64,000 nt of DNA from NCBI GenBank assembly GCA_028280485.1, contig JANQLS010000175.1, forward strand, positions 1 to 64,000, given 5' to 3'. Origin of the DNA: Planctomycetota bacterium (lineage in GTDB: Bacteria > Planctomycetota > UBA8108 > JACQVS01). Of this stretch, positions 28,300 to 35,944 are shown piece by piece (positions within the stretch are counted from its first letter, which is position 1; the number at the start of each line of letters is the position of its first letter). A program made the translations under genes and the position numbers. The notes under the pieces were generated by a model. The model saw only the letters and a program-made list of their open reading frames with translations. It ran no database searches and had not been told where the DNA came from.

Positions 28300-29730
28300 A
28301 TGATCAAGGTCTGGTTGATGCAACAAAAGATCAAACTCTTCTTTTTTTTATGGGTTAGTTTTCAACCTGTTGTCTTTGCTCAGGAAAATAAACCTCCGAG
28401 CTCACCCGATGTTCTCTTCATCGTCATCGATGACCTCAACGATTGGATCTCACTCCTCGACCCTGAATCTCCCATCAAAACTCCCCAAATGGAGAGACTT
28501 GCTAAGCGGGGGATGCTCTTCACTAAAGCTTACTGTATTTCGGCGGCTTGCAATCCATCGAGAACGGCGACCCTGACTGGCCTCAGACCTTCTACCTCAG
28601 GAGTCTACGGTAACAACAGCGATTGGCGATTTGCTCTTCCCAAGCATCCCACGATCATGCAAAAATTTAGGACCGCTGGTTATCGTGCTCAAGGAGCCGG
28701 AAAGATTTTCCATCACAAGCCAAGAGGAGCGTTTCACGATAAGGAATCCTTTGAGGATTTCTTGCCGATGAAGAAACAGTTATATCCTCCCAAAAAACTA
28801 AATGGAGCTCCTGAGTATGGATCGCGAAATACTGACTGGGGCATTTGGCCGAAGAAGGAAGAGGACACGGTGGATCACCCTACGGTTGAGTATTGCATAA
28901 AAGCTTTAAAAGAAACTCCCACCGATAAACCTTTGTTCCTCGCTTGTGGAATCTACAAGCCTCACTCACCGTTTTTTGCTCCTCAAGAATTTCACCGTGC
29001 TTACAAAGAAATCCCTCTTCCTCCCCGAAAGATCGACGATGAGAAGGACCTTCCCCCGGGAGCGATCTCCTTGATGAAGAATAAAAAGTGGTTTTGGAAG
29101 GGGATGATGGCGGTGGAAAAGAAAAAGCCGGGATCTTACCACGACTTCATTCGATCTTACGCGGCTTGTATTGCTTATACCGATTACCTCGTGGGCAAGC
29201 TCTTAGATGCTTTGGATCAATCTCCCCGAAAAGATAATACGATCATCGTCTTATGGTCGGATCACGGCTTCCACATCGGAGAGAAGGACCATATCGAAAA
29301 ATTTGCATTGTGGGAAAAGAGTAATCACGTTCCTTTGATCATTTCGGCACCAGGGATCACTCCTTCAGGGAGTCGTTGTGATCAGCCAATGGATCTCACA
29401 GTTCTTTATCCGACGTTGTTAGAGCTATGTGGATTGCCGGCACAGAAATCCGTAGATGGGAAAAGTATCGTAAAGCTGCTCAAAAATCCAAATGCCCCTT
29501 GGGAGCTTCCTGCTCTAATGACTTATGGGCGAGGTAATCACGCCGTTCGTACGGATAGGTGGCGATACATTCGTTATAAAGATGGAACGGAGGAACTTTA
29601 TGATCATAGTAAGGATCCTCATGAATGGAATAACTTAGCGGGTGAAGCTCAGTATAGGGAAGTGATCTTGAGGCATCGAAAGTGGTTACCGAAGGAGGAG
29701 GTGAAGAGGGTGCGGGATTTGAGGCGGTGA
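28300..29730 (+). CDS. Secreted sulfatase (iduronate-2-sulfatase-like)
   Basis: 476 aa (first ATG at 28300; a second at 28318 with AAGG upstream is equally possible). The signal peptide ends near FAQEN. The metal-binding VIDDLND (D44, D45) starts the sulfatase domain. The formylglycine motif CNPSRTATLTG begins at C84 (CxPSR), so maturation needs a formylglycine-generating enzyme. Later blocks fit the iduronate-2-sulfatase branch: KPHSPFFAP, WSDHGFHIGEKDHIEKFALWE and the C-terminal ELYDHSKDPHEWNNLA. It would remove sulfate esters from sulfated glycans in the periplasm or outside the cell. Confidence 0.95.
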   Translation: MIKVWLMQQKIKLFFFLWVSFQPVVFAQENKPPSSPDVLFIVIDDLNDWISLLDPESPIKTPQMERLAKRGMLFTKAYCISAACNPSRTATLTGLRPSTSGVYGNNSDWRFALPKHPTIMQKFRTAGYRAQGAGKIFHHKPRGAFHDKESFEDFLPMKKQLYPPKKLNGAPEYGSRNTDWGIWPKKEEDTVDHPTVEYCIKALKETPTDKPLFLACGIYKPHSPFFAPQEFHRAYKEIPLPPRKIDDEKDLPPGAISLMKNKKWFWKGMMAVEKKKPGSYHDFIRSYAACIAYTDYLVGKLLDALDQSPRKDNTIIVLWSDHGFHIGEKDHIEKFALWEKSNHVPLIISAPGITPSGSRCDQPMDLTVLYPTLLELCGLPAQKSVDGKSIVKLLKNPNAPWELPALMTYGRGNHAVRTDRWRYIRYKDGTEELYDHSKDPHEWNNLAGEAQYREVILRHRKWLPKEEVKRVRDLRR

Positions 29731-29750
29731 AAAGGAGGCAACCAAATTAA

Positions 29751-29792
29751 ATCAAAAAAAGCCCTGCGGATTATCCGAAGGGCTTTTTTGAT
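29751..29792 (+). terminator. Intrinsic terminator after the sulfatase gene
   Basis: Stem AAAAAAGCCC (29755-29764) pairs with GGGCTTTTTT (29780-29789), with an inner CGGA/TCCG helix. The T6 run follows the G/C part. It starts 21 bp after the sulfatase stop. The remaining 260 bp to the next gene hold only a weak TTG-started frame without family resemblance. Confidence 0.92.
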
Positions 29793-30053
29793 ATTGTTAA
29801 TATTTGGGGAGCTTAGACATTAAATTCCAATTAGTTACAAGGAGCGATAAAACGAACTTCTCGAAGCTGCTCTATGTGCATCGTAGGGGGATGTTGTGTG
29901 GTCGCAATGTAAAATATATTGTTTACCTGGAAATGTTTTATATGCGTAAAAGTAATTGCGTTGAGTTATCTCTATGGTATTTCGAAAAGAATCGTGATTT
30001 AGAAAAAAGACATCGGGATTAGAAGGTTAGGTCTATGAATATTGACACTCAGG

Positions 30054-30734
30054 TTAATGAATCACAGGCGAATTAATTAACCTAAATCTAGTGATGCATA
30101 AATAAGTGAAAAAGATTGTGAAGAGGATACTGAATGCAAGCATTAACCAGTGAGTAATTGAGAAGCTTGAGTAGGATTCGACAAAAAATGTTTTTAAGAT
30201 GGCTAATATTGGAACGCTAAGATAGATGAGGTAATCCTTAATTATCATTTTTCGTAATTCTTTTTTAACGACTGGAGATAAGTCTGTGCCTGAATGTACC
30301 TCATCAAAGTTCTTGAGCCTAAAAATTAAATTATATAGGGCTTCTGGAATCAGAGTGTTATTTACTACGGAGTAGGGAATGTTGTCCTTTTCTAAATTGT
30401 CGATTATTTTTCTTCTTTTATAGTATTGACGATATATAGAGAATGAGAGCAGTGGTGCAAATCCCATGTAAATAAAAAGGAAAATATCAATAAAGCTCGA
30501 GCCTGTGAAATCATTGAAATCTACGAAATATACAACAATGGGGAAAAATAAGAATATTTTAAACGCCTCTTCAGGATTCAAGCGATGCGAATGTTCTTTT
30601 CGAAGCTTTACCAGGGCGCGGTGGAGAGTCAAGCCTTCATAGTCGAGTTCATCCTTGTAGCCCTCTAGGCATTTAAGTGATTTAAATAGTTTGATATGTT
30701 CGTCGGTGACTTTGATTTCTGGATTTGTACTCAT
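30054..30734 (-). CDS. Membrane protein, tandem paralogue B
   Basis: 226 aa. A soluble N-terminal segment (about 1-60; EIKVTDEHIKLFKSLKCLEGYKD) is followed by two hydrophobic helices (about 65-105). A charged loop is next, then two more helices near the C-terminus (about 170-220). The same plan and several identical positions are found in the neighbouring gene at 30805: the MST start, the (D/E)EHIK motif, and a linker followed by an EALYNLIFRL/QTLIRLLTRA block. Even the leader GAGTTGGGGC before the ATG is shared. No family recognised. Base composition looks more A/T-rich than the surrounding metabolic genes. Confidence 0.8.
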   Translation of the reverse strand: MSTNPEIKVTDEHIKLFKSLKCLEGYKDELDYEGLTLHRALVKLRKEHSHRLNPEEAFKIFLFFPIVVYFVDFNDFTGSSFIDIFLFIYMGFAPLLSFSIYRQYYKRRKIIDNLEKDNIPYSVVNNTLIPEALYNLIFRLKNFDEVHSGTDLSPVVKKELRKMIIKDYLIYLSVPILAILKTFFVESYSSFSITHWLMLAFSILFTIFFTYLCITRFRLINSPVIH

Positions 30735-30804
30735 GGCCCCAACTCTGATTTATTGTTTTTTAGTCAGTGTTTTTTATTATATCTGATGACTCGGGAGATT
30801 GGTG

Positions 30805-31530
30805 TTAAGAGGCTGGTTGGCCTTCCTTGAGGGAATCCCTTGGATTTGGGAAAGCCGTTAAAAGGAGTCTTAATCGGTATAAATAAACTGTTAAAAGGTA
30901 ACTCATCCAGATAGTAGATAGCGACAGAACAATCCAATGGGTAAGGGATAAATCAGAACGTATTTTTACAAGAATTGTTACGCCTATTGCCAAGGCGGGA
31001 TTCATAGCTTGAATGATTAAATCTTTTCTGATTGTTTTTCGAAGAAATGTTATTGTTTGAATCGAAAGCCCTTCCTCTAAATTAACCTTATCGTATTCGG
31101 GAGCTCGGGTTAACAATCTAATTAAAGTTTGTGGAAGAGATTTATTGTGAAGGATTGAATTAGGATAGTTTTCTTTTTCAATTTTATCGATGAGCTTTCT
31201 GGCTCTGCGTCTTTGAAAGATAAACATAAAAACTAAAAAACCAAAACAGGAAGCTGCAACACTTATTAGTGGAAGGAAAAATATGCTTCCATTGGTTAAA
31301 GCATGAGCGGAGAAAATATAAGTACAAATGAGCATACTTAAGAAAGGGTCTCCTTTTTTATTGGAGGCGTACAACCACCCATCATCATAATCCTGACGAA
31401 CCTTCACCAGGGCATTTTGAAGGATTTCCCCTTTTAATTCGGCTGCCTCCTTAGATCCCTGTAAGAGTTCAACCGATTGGAGTTGCTTTATGTGCTCCTC
31501 GGTTACTCTGATTTCTTGATCTGTGCTCAT
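30805..31530 (-). CDS. Membrane protein, tandem paralogue A
   Basis: 241 aa. N-terminus EIRVTEEHIKQLQSVELLQG, then hydrophobic helices at about 67-110 and 175-220. It is upstream of its paralogue (30054) by 70 bp in the same orientation. The two proteins share layout, start and leader sequence. Function unknown. The nearest upstream same-strand genes encode the Gly/Cys-tail and GRDP-like proteins, but a 386-bp gap with repeat elements separates them, so membership in one operon is not supported. Confidence 0.8.
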   Translation of the reverse strand: MSTDQEIRVTEEHIKQLQSVELLQGSKEAAELKGEILQNALVKVRQDYDDGWLYASNKKGDPFLSMLICTYIFSAHALTNGSIFFLPLISVAASCFGFLVFMFIFQRRRARKLIDKIEKENYPNSILHNKSLPQTLIRLLTRAPEYDKVNLEEGLSIQTITFLRKTIRKDLIIQAMNPALAIGVTILVKIRSDLSLTHWIVLSLSTIWMSYLLTVYLYRLRLLLTAFPNPRDSLKEGQPAS

Positions 31531-31647
31531 AGCCCCAACTCCAAATAAGATCTATGAATTGCGGTTAGCCCTTTGACCTATAAATAAAATACGAGTAATT
31601 CTTAGTTCGTGCAATTGTTAGTTCGCGCTATTAAAAACAACGCATTT

Positions 31648-31755
31648 CCTGTAGCGCCTGGGCTTGTCCCAGGCCTTTCCCTGAATATACGCAAAACTAT
31701 TAATGTCGGTTAAGGTTATAAGGGGGAGGCCACCCACAAGGGGTGGCGCTACAGG
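31648..31755. repeat. REPIN-like element: two inward-facing GTAG-headed palindromes
   Basis: The ends are inverted 11-mers CCTGTAGCGCC (31648-31658) and GGCGCTACAGG (31745-31755). Inside each end is a different hairpin: GCCTGGG/CCCAGGC (31656-31662 with 31668-31674) and GCCACCC/GGGTGGC (31729-31735 with 31741-31747). Each hairpin follows a GTAG head on its own strand. Paired REP palindromes in opposite orientation are called REPINs in other bacteria. A partial relative (CCCACAAGGG with flanks) is near 31820. The rest of the 31531-31916 gap shows nothing. Confidence 0.75.
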
Positions 31756-31916
31756 GGTGATATTTTTCCCTGTTAAAGGTAATCAATTAAATTAATTCGT
31801 GCCGATTAGGAAGCGGGCGCCCACAAGGGAAGCCCGTAGCCGAATTTGTAAAAATTTGGCCAATAAGCGTAACTCGCCAAACTTTTCTAAGTTCGGCTCC
31901 ATGAAGGTTTCCCCCG

Positions 31917-33059
31917 TTAATCTCCGCCGCATCCGCCTCCACAGCCACCGCCGCAGGAACTTCCACAGGAACTACAGGAGGAGGTGTCAACTCCGCCCCC
32001 ATCATCTCCACCCGTAAAGGAATCGAACCACGAACCTCCGGAATCCACACTGTCGGCATCGACGGCCATACCGGAGGGATCGACATCAAAGTTTGAGATG
32101 TCTTCATCGAATTCGCTTCCAGAAGAGACGGTCGTATCGGCATCTGATGGCACTTCAAAACTTTCTTCAGGATTTAGAGTTTGATTCTCCCCGGCATCGA
32201 AACCCACTTCACCCACAGACATCACTTCGTGACCGTGATCGTCGAGGATATGAACATTGTTGCAATAAATGTGGTTGTGGTGACACATGCTCGACCAGAA
32301 AAAGGCGTAGAAGAGGAAGTCGTCGCCACCGTGATAACCGTGATAGACTGGGTCTCGATCACGCGAATGAGAGATTCTGGAGCGATCTTTAACCGGTTCT
32401 TTCGGTCGAATGATATTGGCTTGAGTACTGTTGATGATCTTGTCGGAGTGAATGAATTTTTGGATCTCAAGTTCAAGATTCTTCATAAAAGCATCAAAGC
32501 ACGTTTTTTTCTCGCGAATAAATTGATCGTATACATTTTGATCGCTAAAAACATTTTGAAGCTTAGTTTTGATGGCTTCCGGATTTTCATCGGGTTTGGA
32601 TTTAAATTCCTTGATGAGGCCATTCACCTTAACTTGGATTGGAAATTCACCCACCGCATGAACCCTTGAAATCCTAACCTCGATTAAGAGCTTGAGGTTG
32701 TCGTCTTCGTGCTCGACGACGAGAAAGAGGCTTTTGAAATACTCTGAATTGAAGGCGTCGGTTTCGAGTTCGAACTTTTCTAAGGCTTCCTTCAAGTCAT
32801 CGGTTTTGCCTTCGGTATCGAGATAAAAATCGAGATCATCCTTGGCTAAACGGACGATGTTGTTGAGGCCGAGGCTTCGGAAAGCCATATTGAATTGCTG
32901 GAGAATGCTGATAGCGGTAAACGTTTCGATCTCTTCTCGTTCAGAAGATCCCCCTAAAGTGAGGAAGTGTAATAGCTTTTTAAAAACTTTCGTCGGTTGG
33001 ATCGTATCGATCGTAGTCTCTTGAGAAGGGTCGACGGATAAAGTTCCACTAAAATACAT
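31917..33059 (-). CDS. Hypothetical protein with acidic linker and Gly/Cys-rich tail
   Basis: 380 aa; the start is backed by AGGAG 8 bases upstream. Residues about 1-215 form a mixed helix/strand region with no recognised family (FTAISILQQFNMAFRSLG; LFLVVEHEDDNLKLLIEVRIS). A His/aromatic patch follows (about 240-275: YHGYHGGDDFLFYAFFW, MCHHNHIYCNN), then an acidic low-complexity linker. The tail has five regularly spaced cysteines among Ser/Gly (C-x2-C-x3-C-x3-C-x3-C, ending CGGGCGGGCGGD). No signal peptide. Such tails are candidates for metal binding or post-translational modification. The gene is 43 bp downstream of the GRDP-like gene, likely the same transcript. Confidence 0.78.
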   Translation of the reverse strand: MYFSGTLSVDPSQETTIDTIQPTKVFKKLLHFLTLGGSSEREEIETFTAISILQQFNMAFRSLGLNNIVRLAKDDLDFYLDTEGKTDDLKEALEKFELETDAFNSEYFKSLFLVVEHEDDNLKLLIEVRISRVHAVGEFPIQVKVNGLIKEFKSKPDENPEAIKTKLQNVFSDQNVYDQFIREKKTCFDAFMKNLELEIQKFIHSDKIINSTQANIIRPKEPVKDRSRISHSRDRDPVYHGYHGGDDFLFYAFFWSSMCHHNHIYCNNVHILDDHGHEVMSVGEVGFDAGENQTLNPEESFEVPSDADTTVSSGSEFDEDISNFDVDPSGMAVDADSVDSGGSWFDSFTGGDDGGGVDTSSCSSCGSSCGGGCGGGCGGD

Positions 33060-33102
33060 TCAGTTCTCCTATTCAGTTACCCTCGAACGATTTGCAGCTT
33101 GC

Positions 33103-33543
33103 TTAACTGTTGCAGCTGCCGCATTCTGCATCTAAAGAATCATCGAGATTGAGTTTTCCCCAGTACTTTTCCGGGGGAGATCCATAACACAATTGGTAAG
33201 AACTTATAGTCTTGATGAACTGGGAACGATTTTCACTCTTTTTTCCGCCGGGATGGTGGTGGATATATCTTCCAAAGTGAGAATCACAAAATTTGAAGTA
33301 GAATTTCGTGCATAAAATCAATTCGTGCCACGCTAAATCCACCGCCACTGAAGGGGTTAAGCGAGTTTTAAAATATCCGATTAAATAGAGAAATTTAACC
33401 AGCTCGACGTAGACGGCCTCGACACTTTCTCGAGTTTCAAAGAATTCTTGGTCTTTCAGTTTTTCATACAGAATGGGGGATTCCGTTAAAATTTCTTTCG
33501 CGATAGTTTCTGGTTGTATGGATTTTGGATGGGGGATGTTCAA
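33103..33543 (-). CDS. GRDP-like (glycine-rich-domain-protein N-terminal type) small protein
   Basis: 146 aa, probably starting at a TTG. The central signature DLAWHELILCTKFYFKFC followed by FGRYIHHHPGG matches the conserved W-H and HHxP blocks of the GRDP family (known from plant glycine-rich domain proteins and many bacterial proteins of unknown role). The C-terminus ends ECGSCNS, echoing the Cys-rich tail of the next gene. In bacteria this family is often encoded next to proteins with Gly/Cys-rich C-termini, and that is the arrangement here. Molecular function unknown. Confidence 0.75.
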   Translation of the reverse strand: MNIPHPKSIQPETIAKEILTESPILYEKLKDQEFFETRESVEAVYVELVKFLYLIGYFKTRLTPSVAVDLAWHELILCTKFYFKFCDSHFGRYIHHHPGGKKSENRSQFIKTISSYQLCYGSPPEKYWGKLNLDDSLDAECGSCNS

Positions 33544-33694
33544 TTTTAAAACGGGGATTCGAGTGTGGATTTATTCCCTCAAGCGATATGGGCCTAAAGT
33601 GAGCTAAAAAAAATGATCTGTTTTTTCAACCATTGGCCCCTAATTTTCTATACTCTCATTTAAATGTGAAGTTCATTTTAGAAAGGAATCTTTT

Positions 33695-34909
33695 GTGAGT
33701 GACAAGGATCGATCGTTTGAAGAGAAAATGAAATTGAGGTTTAAAGAGATAGGGGTTGCGCTCTTGGCCTTAATCCTCGCTGCTTGCCTATGGCTTCCCA
33801 GTGTTCATTTTTTCTTTAAGGCTTCAGATGTGGTGTCGAAATCGGGGCCCATTTCAAAACGAGCGAAAGAACTCGCCCAACGCCACCTTAAAATTTGGCA
33901 GGATCCGAAGCTTCGTCAGAAAGAATTGCAACGCATGCGAGGCCGGAATGCGGAGTGGGACTTTATGGGGCGGACTTTTTTAGTTTTAGCATTGAGCAAT
34001 ATGGCTTTACGCTCACCTGACACCCAGGCTGGCCATCTCGAAATCATCGATGCGATTATCGATGACACCCTCAAGGTCGAAGATGAAATGGGGATGCATC
34101 ACTTTTTACTCGGGTACTCTCAGTCATCAAGTTGGATTCAACAGCCCGAACGGAGCATCTTCGTGGATGGTGAAATTGCTATTATGCTTGGAGCTCGACG
34201 ATTGCTGGCGGAGAAGCTGTCGTACAAGGACGAATTTCAAAGTCGAGTTCGTCTCATGAAAAAGCGCATGGAGGAAGCTCCAGTTTACTGCAACGAAAGT
34301 TATCCCAATGAATGTTGGATGTTTTGCAACTCTGCTGCTGCGGTCGCCTTGAAGATGTCGGATGTTCTAGATGGCTCGAAATACACGGAATTTCTGAATG
34401 CCTGGCTTAATAAGATTCGCCAAGAACTCGTCGACAAGAAAACAGGATTACTTCCATCGAGCTTTAGCTATCGTGGTCGAATTATGGATGGCCCGGAAGG
34501 TTCATCTATTTGGTTTACCGCTCATTGTCTGCAGCTCCTCGACAGAGAATTCGCAAAAGATCAATACGAGCGAGCCAAAGCTGAACTGGCAGTTTCAATT
34601 TGTGGATTTTCTTACGCCAAAGAATGGCCCGAGAGCTTTAGAGGGCCAATGGATGTGGATTCCGGTCCAATCATTCCCGTATTAGAAGTGAGCGCCGGTT
34701 CGAGCGGTATGGCGTTTATCGCGGCGGGTGCTTTTGAGGACCAAGAGTTTCTTTCATCTTTGTTGGGAACCCTCGACTTTGCAGGCTTTCCCTTAAAGAC
34801 GGAGGGCGCACTGAAATACTGTGCAAGCAATCAAGTGGGTGATGCGGTGCTTCTTTATTCACTTGTTCAAGGCCCATTGTGGGAAAAGATATTGAGAAAG
34901 GGAAACTGA
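33695..34909 (+). CDS. Membrane-anchored alpha/alpha-toroid-like protein (possible linalool dehydratase/isomerase-like fold)
   Basis: 404 aa from a GTG with AAAGGA upstream. An N-terminal membrane helix (about 18-40) is followed by a soluble, mostly helical domain. The segment YCNESYPNECWMFCN (about 194-208), with three cysteines, a Pro-Asn pair and a terminal CN, resembles the catalytic Cys region of the linalool dehydratase/isomerase-like family. SSIWFTAHCLQLLD and GPMDVDSGPIIPVLEVSAG look like further helix-connecting loops of a toroid. The family call is from memory of motifs and is tentative. It overlaps the next small membrane gene by one base (TGATG), so the two are coupled. Confidence 0.6.
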   Translation: MSDKDRSFEEKMKLRFKEIGVALLALILAACLWLPSVHFFFKASDVVSKSGPISKRAKELAQRHLKIWQDPKLRQKELQRMRGRNAEWDFMGRTFLVLALSNMALRSPDTQAGHLEIIDAIIDDTLKVEDEMGMHHFLLGYSQSSSWIQQPERSIFVDGEIAIMLGARRLLAEKLSYKDEFQSRVRLMKKRMEEAPVYCNESYPNECWMFCNSAAAVALKMSDVLDGSKYTEFLNAWLNKIRQELVDKKTGLLPSSFSYRGRIMDGPEGSSIWFTAHCLQLLDREFAKDQYERAKAELAVSICGFSYAKEWPESFRGPMDVDSGPIIPVLEVSAGSSGMAFIAAGAFEDQEFLSSLLGTLDFAGFPLKTEGALKYCASNQVGDAVLLYSLVQGPLWEKILRKGN

Positions 34910-35214
34910 TGGAGAATGAAGAAAAAAAACGAATTCGATTATTTTGGCATCCTTTTTTAAGCCCAGCTTGGTTGGTTTCTCGGGCGGTGATTCTCATTAT
35001 TTTTTTTATTGTTCTCCATCTTCTTGGATTTAGGGAGGAAGTGAGCTTTCTCAGTGGCACTCCCCCCGAGGGTGGTGTTCATGATTATGCTGCCATCATC
35101 AAGGGGGTCGTCTACGCGCTTTCCTATTTTTCAGCGTGGGTCCTCGTGCCGATCTTGTTGATCGCAGCGCCCATTTCAATTGGGCTAAAAGCGTTCCTTC
35201 TAAAGAAGGGATGA
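34909..35214 (+). CDS. Small membrane protein coupled to the toroid-like gene
   Basis: 101 aa from the ATG at 34909, which overlaps the previous stop as TGATG; AGAAAGGG upstream serves as ribosome site. Two strong membrane helices (about 25-42 and 67-93) flank a short extracytoplasmic loop. No family recognised. Its fixed coupling to the preceding membrane-anchored protein suggests a partner subunit. Confidence 0.75.
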   Translation: MENEEKKRIRLFWHPFLSPAWLVSRAVILIIFFIVLHLLGFREEVSFLSGTPPEGGVHDYAAIIKGVVYALSYFSAWVLVPILLIAAPISIGLKAFLLKKG

Positions 35215-35263
35215 ATTTTTATGAATTCCGAAAGAGTTGAATTTTATCTGGTAGAAAGATGGT

Positions 35264-35325
35264 CTTAACTAGCCCGAAGCGCTAGCGAGGGGAGTATCCC
35301 TCGCTAGCGCTTCGGGCTAATTAAG
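35264..35325. repeat. Long inverted-repeat site 2 (28-bp arms)
   Basis: Arms 35264-35291 and 35298-35325 pair with one mismatch around a 6-base loop, giving a near-perfect hairpin. It has the same core as the other sites (AGCCCGAAGCGCTAGCGAGG). A degenerate GATTCACAGCCTC end motif follows at 35341-35353. It lies between the convergent toroid-like operon and the ferredoxin gene. Confidence 0.88.
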
Positions 35326-35386
35326 TTGGAGGTATAAATAGATTCACAGCCTCTTATGGCTCGAGATTGATTTAATATTCTTAAAA

Positions 35387-35426
35387 TGAAAAAGCGAGGC
35401 TCGAGTCGTCCGTCGACCCGGGCCTC
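35387..35426 (-). terminator. Intrinsic terminator after the ferredoxin gene
   Basis: On the minus strand a 12-bp stem (35426-35415 with 35407-35396, one mismatch and one G-U pair) with a 7-base loop is followed by GCTTTTT. It begins 13 bp after the ferredoxin stop. Confidence 0.75.
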
Positions 35427-35439
35427 AGGAGTTTGATAT

Positions 35440-35721
35440 TTATCCCGTCACATTCAATTGATCCAATTCCTCTCGAGTTTTGCCTTTGAAGAAGGAGTGG
35501 GCGAAATCTAAAGAGGCTTGCTCCTCTTTTGGGACTTCCTCATTGGGAACGATGGCTAACATGGGGCACTGTGTTTCACACAGTCCGCAGATGATGCACT
35601 CTTCAGGATGGATGACGAGTCGATCGCCCGCATCGTAAAAGCAGTCGCAGGGGCAAACCGTGACACAGGCAGCTGCTTTGACTCCCACGCAGGGTGAGAG
35701 GACCACATTGAAATCCGACAT
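35440..35721 (-). CDS. 7Fe (3Fe-4S/4Fe-4S) ferredoxin, FdxA type
   Basis: 93 aa; AAGGAGA before the ATG. The N-terminal half has C11, C19 and C23-P, but position 14, which would be the second Cys of a 4Fe cluster, is Val. The second motif is CIICGLCETQCP (C-x2-C-x2-C-x3-C-P). This spacing fits the Azotobacter FdI type: one [3Fe-4S] and one [4Fe-4S] cluster. It carries electrons in the cytoplasm at low potential. It is transcribed divergently from the sigma54-dependent activator gene, 190 bp apart; a possible physiological partner is not shown by context. Confidence 0.9.
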   Translation of the reverse strand: MSDFNVVLSPCVGVKAAACVTVCPCDCFYDAGDRLVIHPEECIICGLCETQCPMLAIVPNEEVPKEEQASLDFAHSFFKGKTREELDQLNVTG

Positions 35722-35944
35722 TGTCTTTCTCCTTGGATTTTAGTCGGAGAGCCTCAGTGAGCTGAGGATTTTCAGTTAAATAACGTTGGTTTGCGAGTAG
35801 CAAATCAGATTCCATTCATGAAAGTGCTTGAATTGGGCCTTTTTCTTTAAATTCACCAAAATATTGGTGTTATAAATACCTTTATATGGGTGCTTAGTTC
35901 CGTGCCCATAAATGGTAAGCAGAGTTTACGAGAGTGGTGATTCG

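Noticed and set aside
29804-30022. TTG-started forward frame of 72 codons after the sulfatase
   Set aside because: It begins just after a terminator, with no ribosome site and no recognisable protein features; likely chance.
31787-32158. Minus-strand frame of 123 codons at the end of the Gly/Cys-tail gene
   Set aside because: It is a different frame of the same strand over the low-complexity tail; the 380-aa frame has a good ribosome site and the coherent Cys pattern.
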